This document shows, one piece after another, positions 21,101-28,317 of a stretch of DNA of 29,654 nucleotides. Made by a program: the position numbers and the translations under genes. The DNA is taken from the NCBI GenBank assembly GCA_035556395.1, contig DATMFB010000259.1, forward strand, positions 1 through 29,654, given 5' to 3'. The notes below the pieces were generated by a model. The model made no database searches. It saw only the letters and a list, made by a program, of their open reading frames with translations, and was not told where the DNA came from. How positions within the stretch are numbered: position 1 is the stretch's first letter; each line of letters starts with the position of its first letter. This stretch comes from 73-13 sp035556395 (lineage in GTDB: Bacteria > Actinomycetota > Actinomycetes > Actinomycetales > Microbacteriaceae).

Positions 21101-22213
21101 ATGTCGAACGAGTTCACGTTCCGCATCACGACCACCCGCTTCGATGAGGACTACTCGCCGTCGGAGCACTCCCGCCTCACCACGAACTTCGCCAACCTGG
21201 CCCGGGGTGAGCACCGTCGGGAGAACCTCCGCAACGCGCTGACGATGATCGACCGCCGATTCAACGACCTCGCGCGCTGGGACAACCCGAACCGCGACCG
21301 CTACACCGTCGAGCTCGAGATCGTCTCCGTGGAGCTGCAGTTCACCGCGGAAGGCGAGGATCGGGAGTTCCCGCTGCTCGAGATCCTCGATACGCAGATC
21401 GTCGACCTGCGGACCGGCGAACGCCGTCACGGGATCGTGGGGAACAACTTCTCGTCCTACGTCCGCGACTTCGACTTCAGCGTCCTGCTGCCGGCGGTGA
21501 GTGGAGGCGCGACCGAGCTCGCCGTCCCCGACGACTTCGGCGATCTGCACGGCAAGCTGTTCCAGCACTTCCTCGACTCCGCCGCCTACCGGGAGCGCTT
21601 CCCGATGTCACCCGTGATCTGCATCAGTGTCTCGACGAGCAAGACGTATCGTCGGACCGAGAATCGCCACCCGATCCTCGGCGTCGAGTACAGCCAGGAG
21701 GAGTACTCGCTGACCGACGAGTACTTCGGGAAGATGGGGCTGCAGGTCCGGTATTTCATGCCACCCGGCGGCGTGGCGCCGCTCGCGTTCTATTTCCGCG
21801 GCGACCTGCTCGGCGACTACTCCAACCTGCAGCTCATCAGCACGATCAGCACGATGGAGACCTTCCAGAAGATCTACCGGCCGGAGATCTACAACGCGAA
21901 CTCGGCGGCCGCGGACATCTTCCGGCCGAGCCTGGAGCAGCAGGACTACTCGCAGACGCAGGTCGCCTACGACCGCGCCGAGCGCAGTCAGCTCGCGATG
22001 CAGCAGGGGAAGTACGCGGAGGAGCACTTCGTGACGCCCCACAAGGACGTACTCGAGCGGTGGGCCGCCGACTACGCCACCCGATCGGATAGCAGGGAAA
22101 GGACCATGGATGACGCATACGGTGTTGCCCACCTCGATCGTCGGCAGCCTGCCGAAGCCGTCATGGCTCGCGGAGCCGGAGACCCTCTGGTCTCCTTGGA
22201 AGCTGCAGGGTGA
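21101..22213 (+). CDS. mesX: MesX, DUF1852 partner of the MesD methionine synthase
   Basis: A 370-residue protein of the DUF1852 family. Members lie next to a short MetE-like protein. Published genetics (Price, Deutschbauer and Arkin, 'Four families of folate-independent methionine synthases') showed that MesD needs MesX and oxygen to make methionine. The exact role of MesX is unknown. Typical segments are FTFRITTTRFDEDYSPSEHSR, NNFSSYVRDFDFSVLLPAV, CISVSTSKTYRRTENRHPILG and RPEIYNANSAAADIFRPSLE. The family-like region ends near residue 327. The frame then runs on for about 40 residues and overlaps mesD by 104 bp in another frame, so the C-terminus may be extended by loss of an earlier stop. 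The ATG at 21101 is followed directly by conserved sequence. Confidence 0.87.
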   Translation: MSNEFTFRITTTRFDEDYSPSEHSRLTTNFANLARGEHRRENLRNALTMIDRRFNDLARWDNPNRDRYTVELEIVSVELQFTAEGEDREFPLLEILDTQIVDLRTGERRHGIVGNNFSSYVRDFDFSVLLPAVSGGATELAVPDDFGDLHGKLFQHFLDSAAYRERFPMSPVICISVSTSKTYRRTENRHPILGVEYSQEEYSLTDEYFGKMGLQVRYFMPPGGVAPLAFYFRGDLLGDYSNLQLISTISTMETFQKIYRPEIYNANSAAADIFRPSLEQQDYSQTQVAYDRAERSQLAMQQGKYAEEHFVTPHKDVLERWAADYATRSDSRERTMDDAYGVAHLDRRQPAEAVMARGAGDPLVSLEAAG

Positions 22214-23150
22214 CGCGCTGATCGAGGCCCAGCAGGATGCGCTGCGGATCGCGGTCCAGGAGCAGCGCTGCGGCGGCATCGACATCCTCAGCGACGGGGA
22301 GCAGACTCGTCAGCACTTCGTCACGACGTTCATCGAGCATCTCAGCGGCGTCGACTTCGAGCAGCGCGAGACGGTTCGGATCCGCAATCGATACGACGCG
22401 AGCGTGCCGACGGTCGTCGGCAGCGTGAGCCGCGAGAAGCCGGTGTTCGTCGACGACGCGAAGTTCCTCCGCGAGCAGACCGATCAGCCGATCAAGTGGG
22501 CGCTTCCCGGCCCGATGACGATGATCGACACGCTCTACGACCGCCACTACCAGAGCCGCGAGAAGCTGGCTTGGGAGTTCGCGACGATCCTCAATGAGGA
22601 GGCGAGAGAGCTCGAGGCGGCAGGGGTCGACATCATCCAGTTCGATGAGCCGGCCTTCAACGTCTTCTTCGACGAGGTGCAGGACTGGGGGGTCGCGGCG
22701 CTGGAACGGGCGGCGGAAGGACTCCGCGCGGAGACCGCCGTGCACATCTGCTACGGCTACGGGATCAAGGCGAACAACGACTGGAAGGCGACCCTCGGGT
22801 CGCAGTGGCGGCAGTACGAGGCATCGTTCCCGCTCCTGCAGCGGTCCGCCATCGACATCGTCTCGCTCGAATGCCATCACTCCCATGTCCCGATGGAGCT
22901 CATCGAGCTCATTCGCGGCAAGAAGGTCATGCTCGGAGCCATCGATGTGGCGAGCGAGGCGATCGAGACCCCGGAGGATGTCGCCGACACCCTCCGGAAC
23001 GCGCTCGAGTTCGTCGATGCGGACAAGCTCCTCCCGAGCACGAACTGCGGCATGGCGCCGTTGGCTCGCGATGTCGTGCTCAGGAAGCTGAGCGCGCTGA
23101 GCGCGGGCGCGGACATCGTCCGCGAGGAACTCGCCGCCACCAAGTCCTGA
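22110..23150 (+). CDS. mesD: MesD, folate-independent methionine synthase (core MetE-like)
   Basis: A 346-residue protein homologous to the C-terminal catalytic half of cobalamin-independent methionine synthase MetE, but without the N-terminal folate-binding half. The zinc and homocysteine site is intact: H212 and C214 (VHICYGYG), E254 (VSLECHHSH) and C313 (STNCGMAP). LPGPMTMIDTLYD is also typical. With mesX next door it fits the MesD family, which methylates homocysteine from an unknown, oxygen-dependent methyl donor. The second of two nearby ATGs (22110) matches the conserved MTHTVLPTSIVGSLPKP start and has AGGGAAAGGA upstream. A hairpin terminator follows at 23166. A MetE-like methyltransferase using another donor is the main alternative. 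Confidence 0.88.
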   Translation: MTHTVLPTSIVGSLPKPSWLAEPETLWSPWKLQGDALIEAQQDALRIAVQEQRCGGIDILSDGEQTRQHFVTTFIEHLSGVDFEQRETVRIRNRYDASVPTVVGSVSREKPVFVDDAKFLREQTDQPIKWALPGPMTMIDTLYDRHYQSREKLAWEFATILNEEARELEAAGVDIIQFDEPAFNVFFDEVQDWGVAALERAAEGLRAETAVHICYGYGIKANNDWKATLGSQWRQYEASFPLLQRSAIDIVSLECHHSHVPMELIELIRGKKVMLGAIDVASEAIETPEDVADTLRNALEFVDADKLLPSTNCGMAPLARDVVLRKLSALSAGADIVREELAATKS

Positions 23151-23165
23151 CCGTCCGGCAGGAAT

Positions 23166-23198
23166 GCGAAAACCCCCGGTCACCCGGGGTTTTCACGC
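23166..23198. terminator. Bidirectional intrinsic terminator between mesD and tRNA-Glu
   Basis: GAAAACCCC (23168-23176) pairs with GGGGTTTTC (23186-23194), with two further G-C pairs near the loop. A U-run is made by TTTT on either strand. It lies just after the mesD stop and just after the tRNA 3' end on the opposite strand, so it can serve both convergent transcripts. Confidence 0.8.
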
Positions 23199-23213
23199 TC
23201 TTGCAAGGTATCG

Positions 23214-23286
23214 TGACCCCAGCGGGATTCGAACCCGCGTTACCGCCGTGAGAGGGCGGCGTACTAGGCCGCTATACGATGGGGCC
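23214..23286 (-). tRNA. tRNA-Glu (anticodon CTC)
   Basis: A 73-nt cloverleaf on the minus strand. The acceptor GGCCCCA pairs with TGGGGTC (one G-T pair) and the discriminator is A. The D arm contains TATAGCGGCCTAGTACG. The anticodon stem CCGCC/GGCGG holds the loop CTCTCAC, with CTC at positions 34-36. The T arm is GCGGG-TTCGAAT-CCCGC. CCA is not encoded (the next bases are CGA). A TATACT -10 lies upstream at 23309-23304. Confidence 0.95.
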
Positions 23287-23303
23287 GTCACGACAACTCA
23301 TCG

Positions 23304-23309
23304 AGTATA
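23304..23309 (-). promoter_or_regulatory. -10 element of tRNA-Glu
   Basis: TATACT on the minus strand, 17 nt before the mature tRNA 5' end, is the best -10 match in the area. It places the transcript start about 7-10 nt upstream of the tRNA. Confidence 0.5.
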
Positions 23310-23328
23310 GCCGATTCCCGGGGAGAGA

Positions 23329-23805
23329 ATGCGCTACCGAAGTCCCGTCGCTCTCATTGCGAGCGCGCTCATCGTAGGGGCGACCCTGACCGGGTGCGCG
23401 ACCGTCGACAGCTTCCTGCACGAGACCTTCCCGGACCAGTTCGGTCCGAAGCGTGGTTCGGACGGCCGGGTGACGGAGCCGGCGTTGGCGCACTCGTTCT
23501 ACCTGGAGCAGGGCGACTGCTTCAACTTCCCGGACGACGCCGCCCGGACCGAGGTCGAGATCGTGCCGTGCTCGGACGACCACGCGTTCGAGGCGATCGG
23601 CCAGGGCGAGGTGACGCTCCAGGAGCAGAAGACACTCGGACTGCAGACCGCGATCTCGGCGAAGTGCGCCGATCCGTTCGAGGCGTTCAAGGCGAACGCG
23701 CCCGTCGGCACTCGTCCCGACCAGGAGTTCCTCGTCTCCGAGGAGAAGATCGGCGACCGCACGGTCACCGAGTACATCTGCGCGGCGGCGCTCACGAAAC
23801 TGTGA
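23329..23805 (+). CDS. Predicted lipoprotein, septum-formation-like domain
   Basis: A 158-residue exported protein with a signal peptide (residues 1-22) and lipobox LTGC (C23 lipidated). The mature part has the layout LEQGDCFNFPDD, VEIVPCSDDHAFEAIGQ, SAKCADPFEAF and TEYICAAAL. This is typical of actinobacterial septum-formation-related/DUF4190-tail proteins, in which conserved cysteines probably pair outside the cell. The ATG at 23329 has GGGGAGAG just upstream, so unlike many neighbours this mRNA has a leader. It converges on the lipid-kinase gene and overlaps it by 14 bp. Function unknown. Confidence 0.78.
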   Translation: MRYRSPVALIASALIVGATLTGCATVDSFLHETFPDQFGPKRGSDGRVTEPALAHSFYLEQGDCFNFPDDAARTEVEIVPCSDDHAFEAIGQGEVTLQEQKTLGLQTAISAKCADPFEAFKANAPVGTRPDQEFLVSEEKIGDRTVTEYICAAALTKL

Positions 23806-24718
23806 CGGCTCCGGGCGCGTAGAACCGCAACGACCGGGACACGACGGAGATGTCGACCGGGAGCGGGCCGAGGCGCTCGCCGTCCGCGTAGGCGACGATG
23901 CCCGGCGCGACCACGCGCACCCGCGTCGTGCGGATGATGCGCACATGCGGGTCGGTGACGTGCTCGCCCTTGTAGACCTTCGGATAGATCCGCAGGAACG
24001 CGGTCCGGCTCAGAGACCGGACGACGAAGAGGTCGAGCAGTCCATCCGTCATCGACGCGTCGGGGGTGATGAGCATGCCGCCCCCGAGCGAGCGGTTGTT
24101 CGCGACGCTGACGAGGGCGCCATCGAGCTCGAGGACCCCGCCGTCGTGCTCGATCCGATAGGGAATCGGCCGGAGGGCGAGCAGCTCCCGGAGGATCGCG
24201 AGCGTGTACCGCGACTGGCCCTTGGGGTGTCGCATGCGGTTCGCCCGCTCGTTGACGATCGCGTCGAAGCCGCAGGAGACGGCGCCGACGAAGCGGCGCG
24301 ACTGGGGCGCTCCCGCCTCGTCCCAGGTCACGATCCCGGTGTCGATCGTGAGCGGCTCCCCCTCGAGCGCGCTCAGCAGCCCGGCGACAGCGGCATCGAC
24401 GGAGTGCTCCGGGAGGCGGAACGCCTTCGCGAGATCGTTGCCGGTGCCCGTCGGGATGAGCGCGAGGGGCGTCGAGGTCTCCGCGAGGATGTTCGCCGCG
24501 AGGTGGACCATGCCGTCGCCACCGACGACGACGAGGGCGTCGGGGCCAGTCTCGACCTCCTCGCGGACGCGCTCGGCGAGGATCGCCCCGGTGGGCGCGA
24601 CGAGCGAACGGACCTCGTGTCCGGCGGCGCGCAGCAGCTCGACCGCCCGCGGCCCGGCATCCTTCGCCTTGCCGAACGACGCATTCGGATTGATCGCGAC
24701 GACCAGGCGACGTTGCAC
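23792..24718 (-). CDS. Diacylglycerol/sphingosine kinase-family lipid kinase (copy 1)
   Basis: A 308-residue protein of the DAGK catalytic family. The nucleotide loop GGDGMVH (66-72) and PTGTGNDLAKAF (89-100) are intact. The C-terminal half has the usual beta-sandwich with FVGAVSCGFDAIVNERANRMR, SVANNRSLGGGMLITPDASMTDGLLDL and YADGERLG. It would phosphorylate diacylglycerol or a related lipid at the membrane face using ATP. The GTG at 24718 is 6 nt after a TAGCCT -10. It overlaps the lipoprotein gene tail to tail by 14 bp. A second, quite different member lies at 27247-28233. Confidence 0.9.
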   Translation of the reverse strand: MQRRLVVAINPNASFGKAKDAGPRAVELLRAAGHEVRSLVAPTGAILAERVREEVETGPDALVVVGGDGMVHLAANILAETSTPLALIPTGTGNDLAKAFRLPEHSVDAAVAGLLSALEGEPLTIDTGIVTWDEAGAPQSRRFVGAVSCGFDAIVNERANRMRHPKGQSRYTLAILRELLALRPIPYRIEHDGGVLELDGALVSVANNRSLGGGMLITPDASMTDGLLDLFVVRSLSRTAFLRIYPKVYKGEHVTDPHVRIIRTTRVRVVAPGIVAYADGERLGPLPVDISVVSRSLRFYAPGAVTVS

Positions 24719-24724
24719 CCGCTC

Positions 24725-24730
24725 AGGCTA
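24725..24730 (-). promoter_or_regulatory. -10 element of lipid kinase copy 1 (leaderless)
   Basis: TAGCCT on the minus strand ends 6 nt before the GTG at 24718. It lies in the 18-bp gap behind the sufU stop codon, so the kinase can be transcribed independently of sufS-sufU. Confidence 0.5.
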
Positions 24731-24736
24731 ATGGGA

Positions 24737-25168
24737 TCAGCGCTTCGCCAGGGCGTCTTCGGCGGCGACCCACGCGAGCATCGCGCACTTGACCCGCGCG
24801 ACGAACTTCGCGGCGCCCTCGAGCGCGACCGCGTCGCCGAGGAGCTCCTCATCGACGGGGATCTCCCCCCGCGAGCGCATCGAGGCGCGGAAGGACTCGA
24901 TCCGCTCCCCGACCTCGGTGACGGTGAGGCCCGGGAGCTGCTCCGCGAGGATCGATGCGGAGGACTGCGAGACCATGCAGCCGCGCCCGGTCCACGCCGC
25001 GTCGGTGATCGTGTCGCCGTCGAGCGTGAGCTGCAGCGTGATCTCGTCGCCGCAGGTCGGGTTGAGCTGGTGCGACTCGACCGTCGCACCGGCATGCAGA
25101 CCTTGCCTGCGCGGGTGCTTGACGTGGTCGACGATGATGTCCTGGTACAGGCTCTCGAGCTCGCTCAT
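24737..25168 (-). CDS. sufU: SufU, iron-sulfur assembly sulfurtransferase
   Basis: A 143-residue zinc protein that accepts persulfide sulfur from SufS and passes it to the SufBCD scaffold. The zinc ligands are visible: C39 and D41 (NPTCGDE), C64 (GRGCMVSQSSAS) and C128 (VKCAMLAW). The GRGC(M) insertion typical of SufU rather than IscU is present. The ATG overlaps the sufS stop codon as ATGA, so the pair is made together. sufB, sufC and sufD are not adjacent and are presumably elsewhere. Confidence 0.95.
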   Translation of the reverse strand: MSELESLYQDIIVDHVKHPRRQGLHAGATVESHQLNPTCGDEITLQLTLDGDTITDAAWTGRGCMVSQSSASILAEQLPGLTVTEVGERIESFRASMRSRGEIPVDEELLGDAVALEGAAKFVARVKCAMLAWVAAEDALAKR

Positions 25169-26463
25169 GCGAGCCTCCGGAAGAACGCGATCGCCTCGGG
25201 CAGTGCCGCGAGGTAGGCGTCGACCTCGTCGGTCGTGGTGGCGACATAGGTGCTCGCGCGCGTCGATGCCGTCGTGCCGAGACGACGGTGCAGCGGCTGT
25301 GCGCAGTGGTGGCCGACGCGGATCGCGATCCCCTGCCCGTCGAGGTACTGGCCGAGGTCATGGGCGTGGATGCCGGGGACGTCGATCGCGGCGACGCCGG
25401 TGCGCTCGACTCCTTCCACCGGTCCGAGGATCCGCACCCCGTCGATGGCCGCGAGGCCTTCGACGAGCCGGTGACCGAGGGCGGCCTCGTGCGCGGCGAT
25501 CCGATCGATCCCGATCCCGGTGAGGTAGTCGACGGCCGCGCCGAGCGCGATCGCCTGCGAGACGCGCTGCGTCCCCGCCTCGAACTTCATCGGCGGCGGC
25601 AGGAACTCGGCCGCCTCCATCGTGACCGTCGTGATCATCGAGCCGCCGGTGAGGAAGGGCGGCAGCGCCTCGAGATGCTCGCGGCGGCCGTACAGGACGC
25701 CGACACCGGTCGGCCCGAGCATCTTGTGCCCGGAAAACGCGGCGAAGTCGACCCCGAGTGCATGCAGATCGAGGGCGAGGTGGGGCGCCGACTGGCAGGC
25801 GTCGAGGACGGTGAGCGCGCCGACGGCCTGCGCGCGACGCACGAGCTCCGCGACGGGCTGGACCTGGCCGGTGACGTTGGAGACATGCGTGAACGCGAAG
25901 ATCCTGGTCCGCTCCGACAGCAGGCCGTCGAGGAGGTCGAGCCGGAGCGCGCCGTCGTCGTCGACCGGCACGTAGCGGAAGGTCGCGCCCGTGCGGGCGG
26001 CGAGCTCCTGCCATGGGATGAGGTTCGCGTGATGCTCGAGCTCGGTCGAGAGGATCTCGTCGCCGGGGCCGATCCGGTAGGGAGCGGCAGCCGCTCCCCC
26101 GCGACCGAGCGAGGCGTTGCCGATCGCGTAGGCGACCGCGTTGAGCGCCTCGGTCGCGTTCGAGGTCCAGACGATCTCGTCGGGGGCGGCGCCGACGAAT
26201 GCCGCGACCTTCTCCCTCGCGTGCTCGAATTCCTCGGTGGCCTCGGCCGCGAGCGTGTGCGCTCCGCGGTGCACCGCGGAGTTGCGGTGCTCGACGTAGT
26301 CGACCTCGGCGTCGATGACCTGGCGCGGTCGCTGCGAGGTCGCGCCCCAGTCCAGATAGACGAGATCGTGGCCGTTGACCCGTTCGCCGAGGATCGGGAA
26401 ATCCGCCCGGATCGAGGCGAGCGCCGCAGCACTCAGCACATCGGCGGTGGCGATCCCGGACAT
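25165..26463 (-). CDS. sufS: SufS-type cysteine desulfurase
   Basis: A 432-residue PLP enzyme that removes sulfur from cysteine as a persulfide for iron-sulfur cluster synthesis. The PLP lysine is K247 (FSGHKMLGPTG). The catalytic cysteine is C387 (RVGHHCAQPLHRR). NSAVHRGAHTLA, TSNATEALN and ELEHHANLIPW are typical of the SufS group. The ATG at 26463 follows AGGAG with good spacing, which rejects a longer frame upstream. It is directly coupled to sufU. This is one of the few genes here with a clear leader, so it may be regulated separately. Confidence 0.95.
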   Translation of the reverse strand: MSGIATADVLSAAALASIRADFPILGERVNGHDLVYLDWGATSQRPRQVIDAEVDYVEHRNSAVHRGAHTLAAEATEEFEHAREKVAAFVGAAPDEIVWTSNATEALNAVAYAIGNASLGRGGAAAAPYRIGPGDEILSTELEHHANLIPWQELAARTGATFRYVPVDDDGALRLDLLDGLLSERTRIFAFTHVSNVTGQVQPVAELVRRAQAVGALTVLDACQSAPHLALDLHALGVDFAAFSGHKMLGPTGVGVLYGRREHLEALPPFLTGGSMITTVTMEAAEFLPPPMKFEAGTQRVSQAIALGAAVDYLTGIGIDRIAAHEAALGHRLVEGLAAIDGVRILGPVEGVERTGVAAIDVPGIHAHDLGQYLDGQGIAIRVGHHCAQPLHRRLGTTASTRASTYVATTTDEVDAYLAALPEAIAFFRRLA

Positions 26464-26552
26464 GTCGCAACTCCTGTCATTCGACCCGATCGAGTCAACC
26501 ACGGTTGGCTCCGAAGTGTTCCGAAATGCCCGGATCGCCCAGGATGCCCTGT

Positions 26553-26558
26553 TAGCCT
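26553..26558 (+). promoter_or_regulatory. -10 element of the secreted lysozyme-like gene
   Basis: TAGCCT lies 12 nt before the ATG at 26571, predicting a leader of only a few nucleotides. The rest of the 107-bp gap (26464-26570) holds the sufS ribosome binding site and a weak AACC/GGTT dyad near 26500. Confidence 0.4.
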
Positions 26559-26570
26559 GCCTCACCGATC

Positions 26571-27233
26571 ATGTTCTCCGCCCCCCACCGGACCCCGTCC
26601 CGGCGAGTGAACGGCCCGAATCTCGTGGCCGCGCTCGCCACGGCTGGCGCCGCCCTGCTGCTGCTCGTCGGCGCGATCGCGCCGTACCCGGATCCCGACG
26701 CGGCGCTCGCGCGGGCGGCCCTCGACGACCAGTCCGTGGACATCGCCCAATCCATCGAACCGGTGATCGCCGAACGCGATGTCTACGCCGCCGAGATCAG
26801 CCCCCAGCGCCAGAAGGCGGCGCTCGTCGCGGAGCACACGAACTATTCCTGGGCGAAGCTCGTGCTCTGGTACGGCGGCTGGCCGATCACGGACGAGTCG
26901 GTGACGACGATCGTGCGTTGGATGCGCCAGGAGAACTACGTCGACAACTGGTGGAACCGCAACAACCCGCTCAACAACGGCTGGGGCGTCGGCAACTACA
27001 TGAACCCGGCCGAGAGCCTCGACGCCTCCGCCGCATACGCGGCCGACGCGATCCACTCGCTCGGCGGATACGCGGGGATCAAGGCGGCGTTCGAGTCGGC
27101 GGTGCCGTCCGATCAGTCGGCCTACGCGATCTGGTACTCGTCCTGGGCGACCGGGCACTACGACTATGGGGGGCATTGGAGCACCGCACCCGTCCCCGTG
27201 GTCGAGGCGCCCGCGGAGGCCTGGGGGATCTGA
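26571..27233 (+). CDS. Secreted or membrane-anchored lysozyme-like protein
   Basis: A 220-residue protein with one hydrophobic segment at residues ~18-38 that could be a signal anchor or signal peptide. The exported region (~45-200) has RWMRQENYVDNWWNRNNPLN and NGWGVGNYMNPAESLDASAA, then AADAIHSLGGYAGIKAAFES. An E followed by an NPLN block is what muramidase or glucosaminidase-like proteins show around the catalytic glutamate, so a peptidoglycan-cleaving role is plausible. No binding domain is attached. The ATG at 26571 is 12 nt after TAGCCT. I could not assign it to a named family with confidence. Confidence 0.72.
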   Translation: MFSAPHRTPSRRVNGPNLVAALATAGAALLLLVGAIAPYPDPDAALARAALDDQSVDIAQSIEPVIAERDVYAAEISPQRQKAALVAEHTNYSWAKLVLWYGGWPITDESVTTIVRWMRQENYVDNWWNRNNPLNNGWGVGNYMNPAESLDASAAYAADAIHSLGGYAGIKAAFESAVPSDQSAYAIWYSSWATGHYDYGGHWSTAPVPVVEAPAEAWGI

Positions 27234-27246
27234 GCCCCGTCCCCGG

Positions 27247-28233
27247 CTACGGCGCGGGATGGGCTTCCACGCAGATCCGGATCGCGGCGGCGCGGACGGC
27301 GATCCGCGCACCGATGATGGGTCCGAAGCTGTCGCCGTCGAGCTCCGCGCCGTGCGGCGTCTCGAAGCGGACGTCGAACCTCCGCCCCTGCGCGTAGGCG
27401 AGCGACCGGAGCTCGGGCACGCGCCGCAGCAGGCGCCGGGTGAGGCGGGAGCGTCTCGCGAGACCCTGGAGCGTCAAGCGGGTCCCGATTCGGGCCCACT
27501 CGAATCGCCCTCTCGGTCGCAGCATGATCACGTCCAGGAGACCGTCATCGACCAGCGCGGCCGGCAGCAGGAGCATGTCGCCGGTCAGCGTGCCGCAGTT
27601 GCCGACGATGATCGTGTGGGCGTGCGCGGATCGCGTTCGCCCGCCGTCGACCCGGTAGCGCACGTGGAACAGCCGGTTCCGGACGATCGACCGGGCGATC
27701 GGCGCCACGTAGGCCAACCATCCGAGGTGGCGCTTCGCGAGCGCGCTCGTGCGCTCCGCCATCTCCGCATCGAGCCCGATCCCGGCCATCACGAGGAACA
27801 TCCGACGGTTCCGAGCTCCGTGCTCGTCCTCCAGGTCCGCGATCCCCACGTCGATCTGACGCGTCGCGCGGCCGAAGGCGATCTCGACGCAGCGCTCGAT
27901 GTCGCCGATGGGAAGACCGAGATTGCGCGCGAGCAGGTTCCCGGTCCCGGACGGCAGCAGCGCGATCGGCGTCCCGCTCTCGAGGAACGTCTCCGCAGCC
28001 ACGCGCACCCCGCCGTCGCCGCCCGCGACGAGCACGACCGATGGACCGCCGGCGAGCGCCGCCTCGGCCGCACCTCGCCCCGCGTCCTCGCTGCGAGTCT
28101 CGAACCATTGCGACGGACCCCAGCCATGGTGTTCCTCCGCCGCCTCGACGACGCGGCGGACATCGTCGACCTGGACCTTCACCGGGTTGCAGATGATGGC
28201 GGCGTGGGGACGCTCGGACTCGTGCGGCGCCAT
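27247..28233 (-). CDS. Diacylglycerol/sphingosine kinase-family lipid kinase (copy 2)
   Basis: A 328-residue member of the DAGK catalytic family. It begins AAIICNPVKV, with the nucleotide loop AGGDGGVRVAAE (from residue 70) and PSGTGNLLARNLGLP. GIGLDAEMAERTSALAKRHLGWLAYV and GNCGTLTGDMLLLPAALVDDGLLDV follow, then LDGDSFG near the end. The GTGNLLARN form differs from GTGNDLA in copy 1, so the two are distinct subfamilies rather than a recent duplication. The ATG at 28233 is 6 nt after TAGGCT. It converges on the lysozyme-like gene with a 13-bp gap. The lipid substrate is unknown. Confidence 0.9.
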   Translation of the reverse strand: MAPHESERPHAAIICNPVKVQVDDVRRVVEAAEEHHGWGPSQWFETRSEDAGRGAAEAALAGGPSVVLVAGGDGGVRVAAETFLESGTPIALLPSGTGNLLARNLGLPIGDIERCVEIAFGRATRQIDVGIADLEDEHGARNRRMFLVMAGIGLDAEMAERTSALAKRHLGWLAYVAPIARSIVRNRLFHVRYRVDGGRTRSAHAHTIIVGNCGTLTGDMLLLPAALVDDGLLDVIMLRPRGRFEWARIGTRLTLQGLARRSRLTRRLLRRVPELRSLAYAQGRRFDVRFETPHGAELDGDSFGPIIGARIAVRAAAIRICVEAHPAP

Positions 28234-28239
28234 GCACGG

Positions 28240-28245
28240 AGCCTA
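28240..28245 (-). promoter_or_regulatory. -10 element of lipid kinase copy 2 (leaderless)
   Basis: TAGGCT on the minus strand ends 6 nt before the ATG at 28233. Confidence 0.5.
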
Positions 28246-28305
28246 AGTGCCGAACCCGTCCGGCGAGAACGCCGTCGACCAAGCGGACCGATGGACGCGG
28301 GCCGA

Positions 28306-28311
28306 TAGCCT
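28306..28311 (+). promoter_or_regulatory. -10 element of the CMD-like gene (leaderless)
   Basis: TAGCCT ends 6 nt before the ATG at 28318. The 84-bp divergent gap with lipid kinase copy 2 keeps the two -10s 60 bp apart, unlike the overlapping pairs elsewhere. Confidence 0.5.
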
Positions 28312-28317
28312 GGCGCG

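Noticed and set aside
25165..26565. A 466-residue version of SufS
   Set aside because: The ATG at 26463 has AGGAG at proper spacing and begins the conserved region. The extra 34 residues have no family support.
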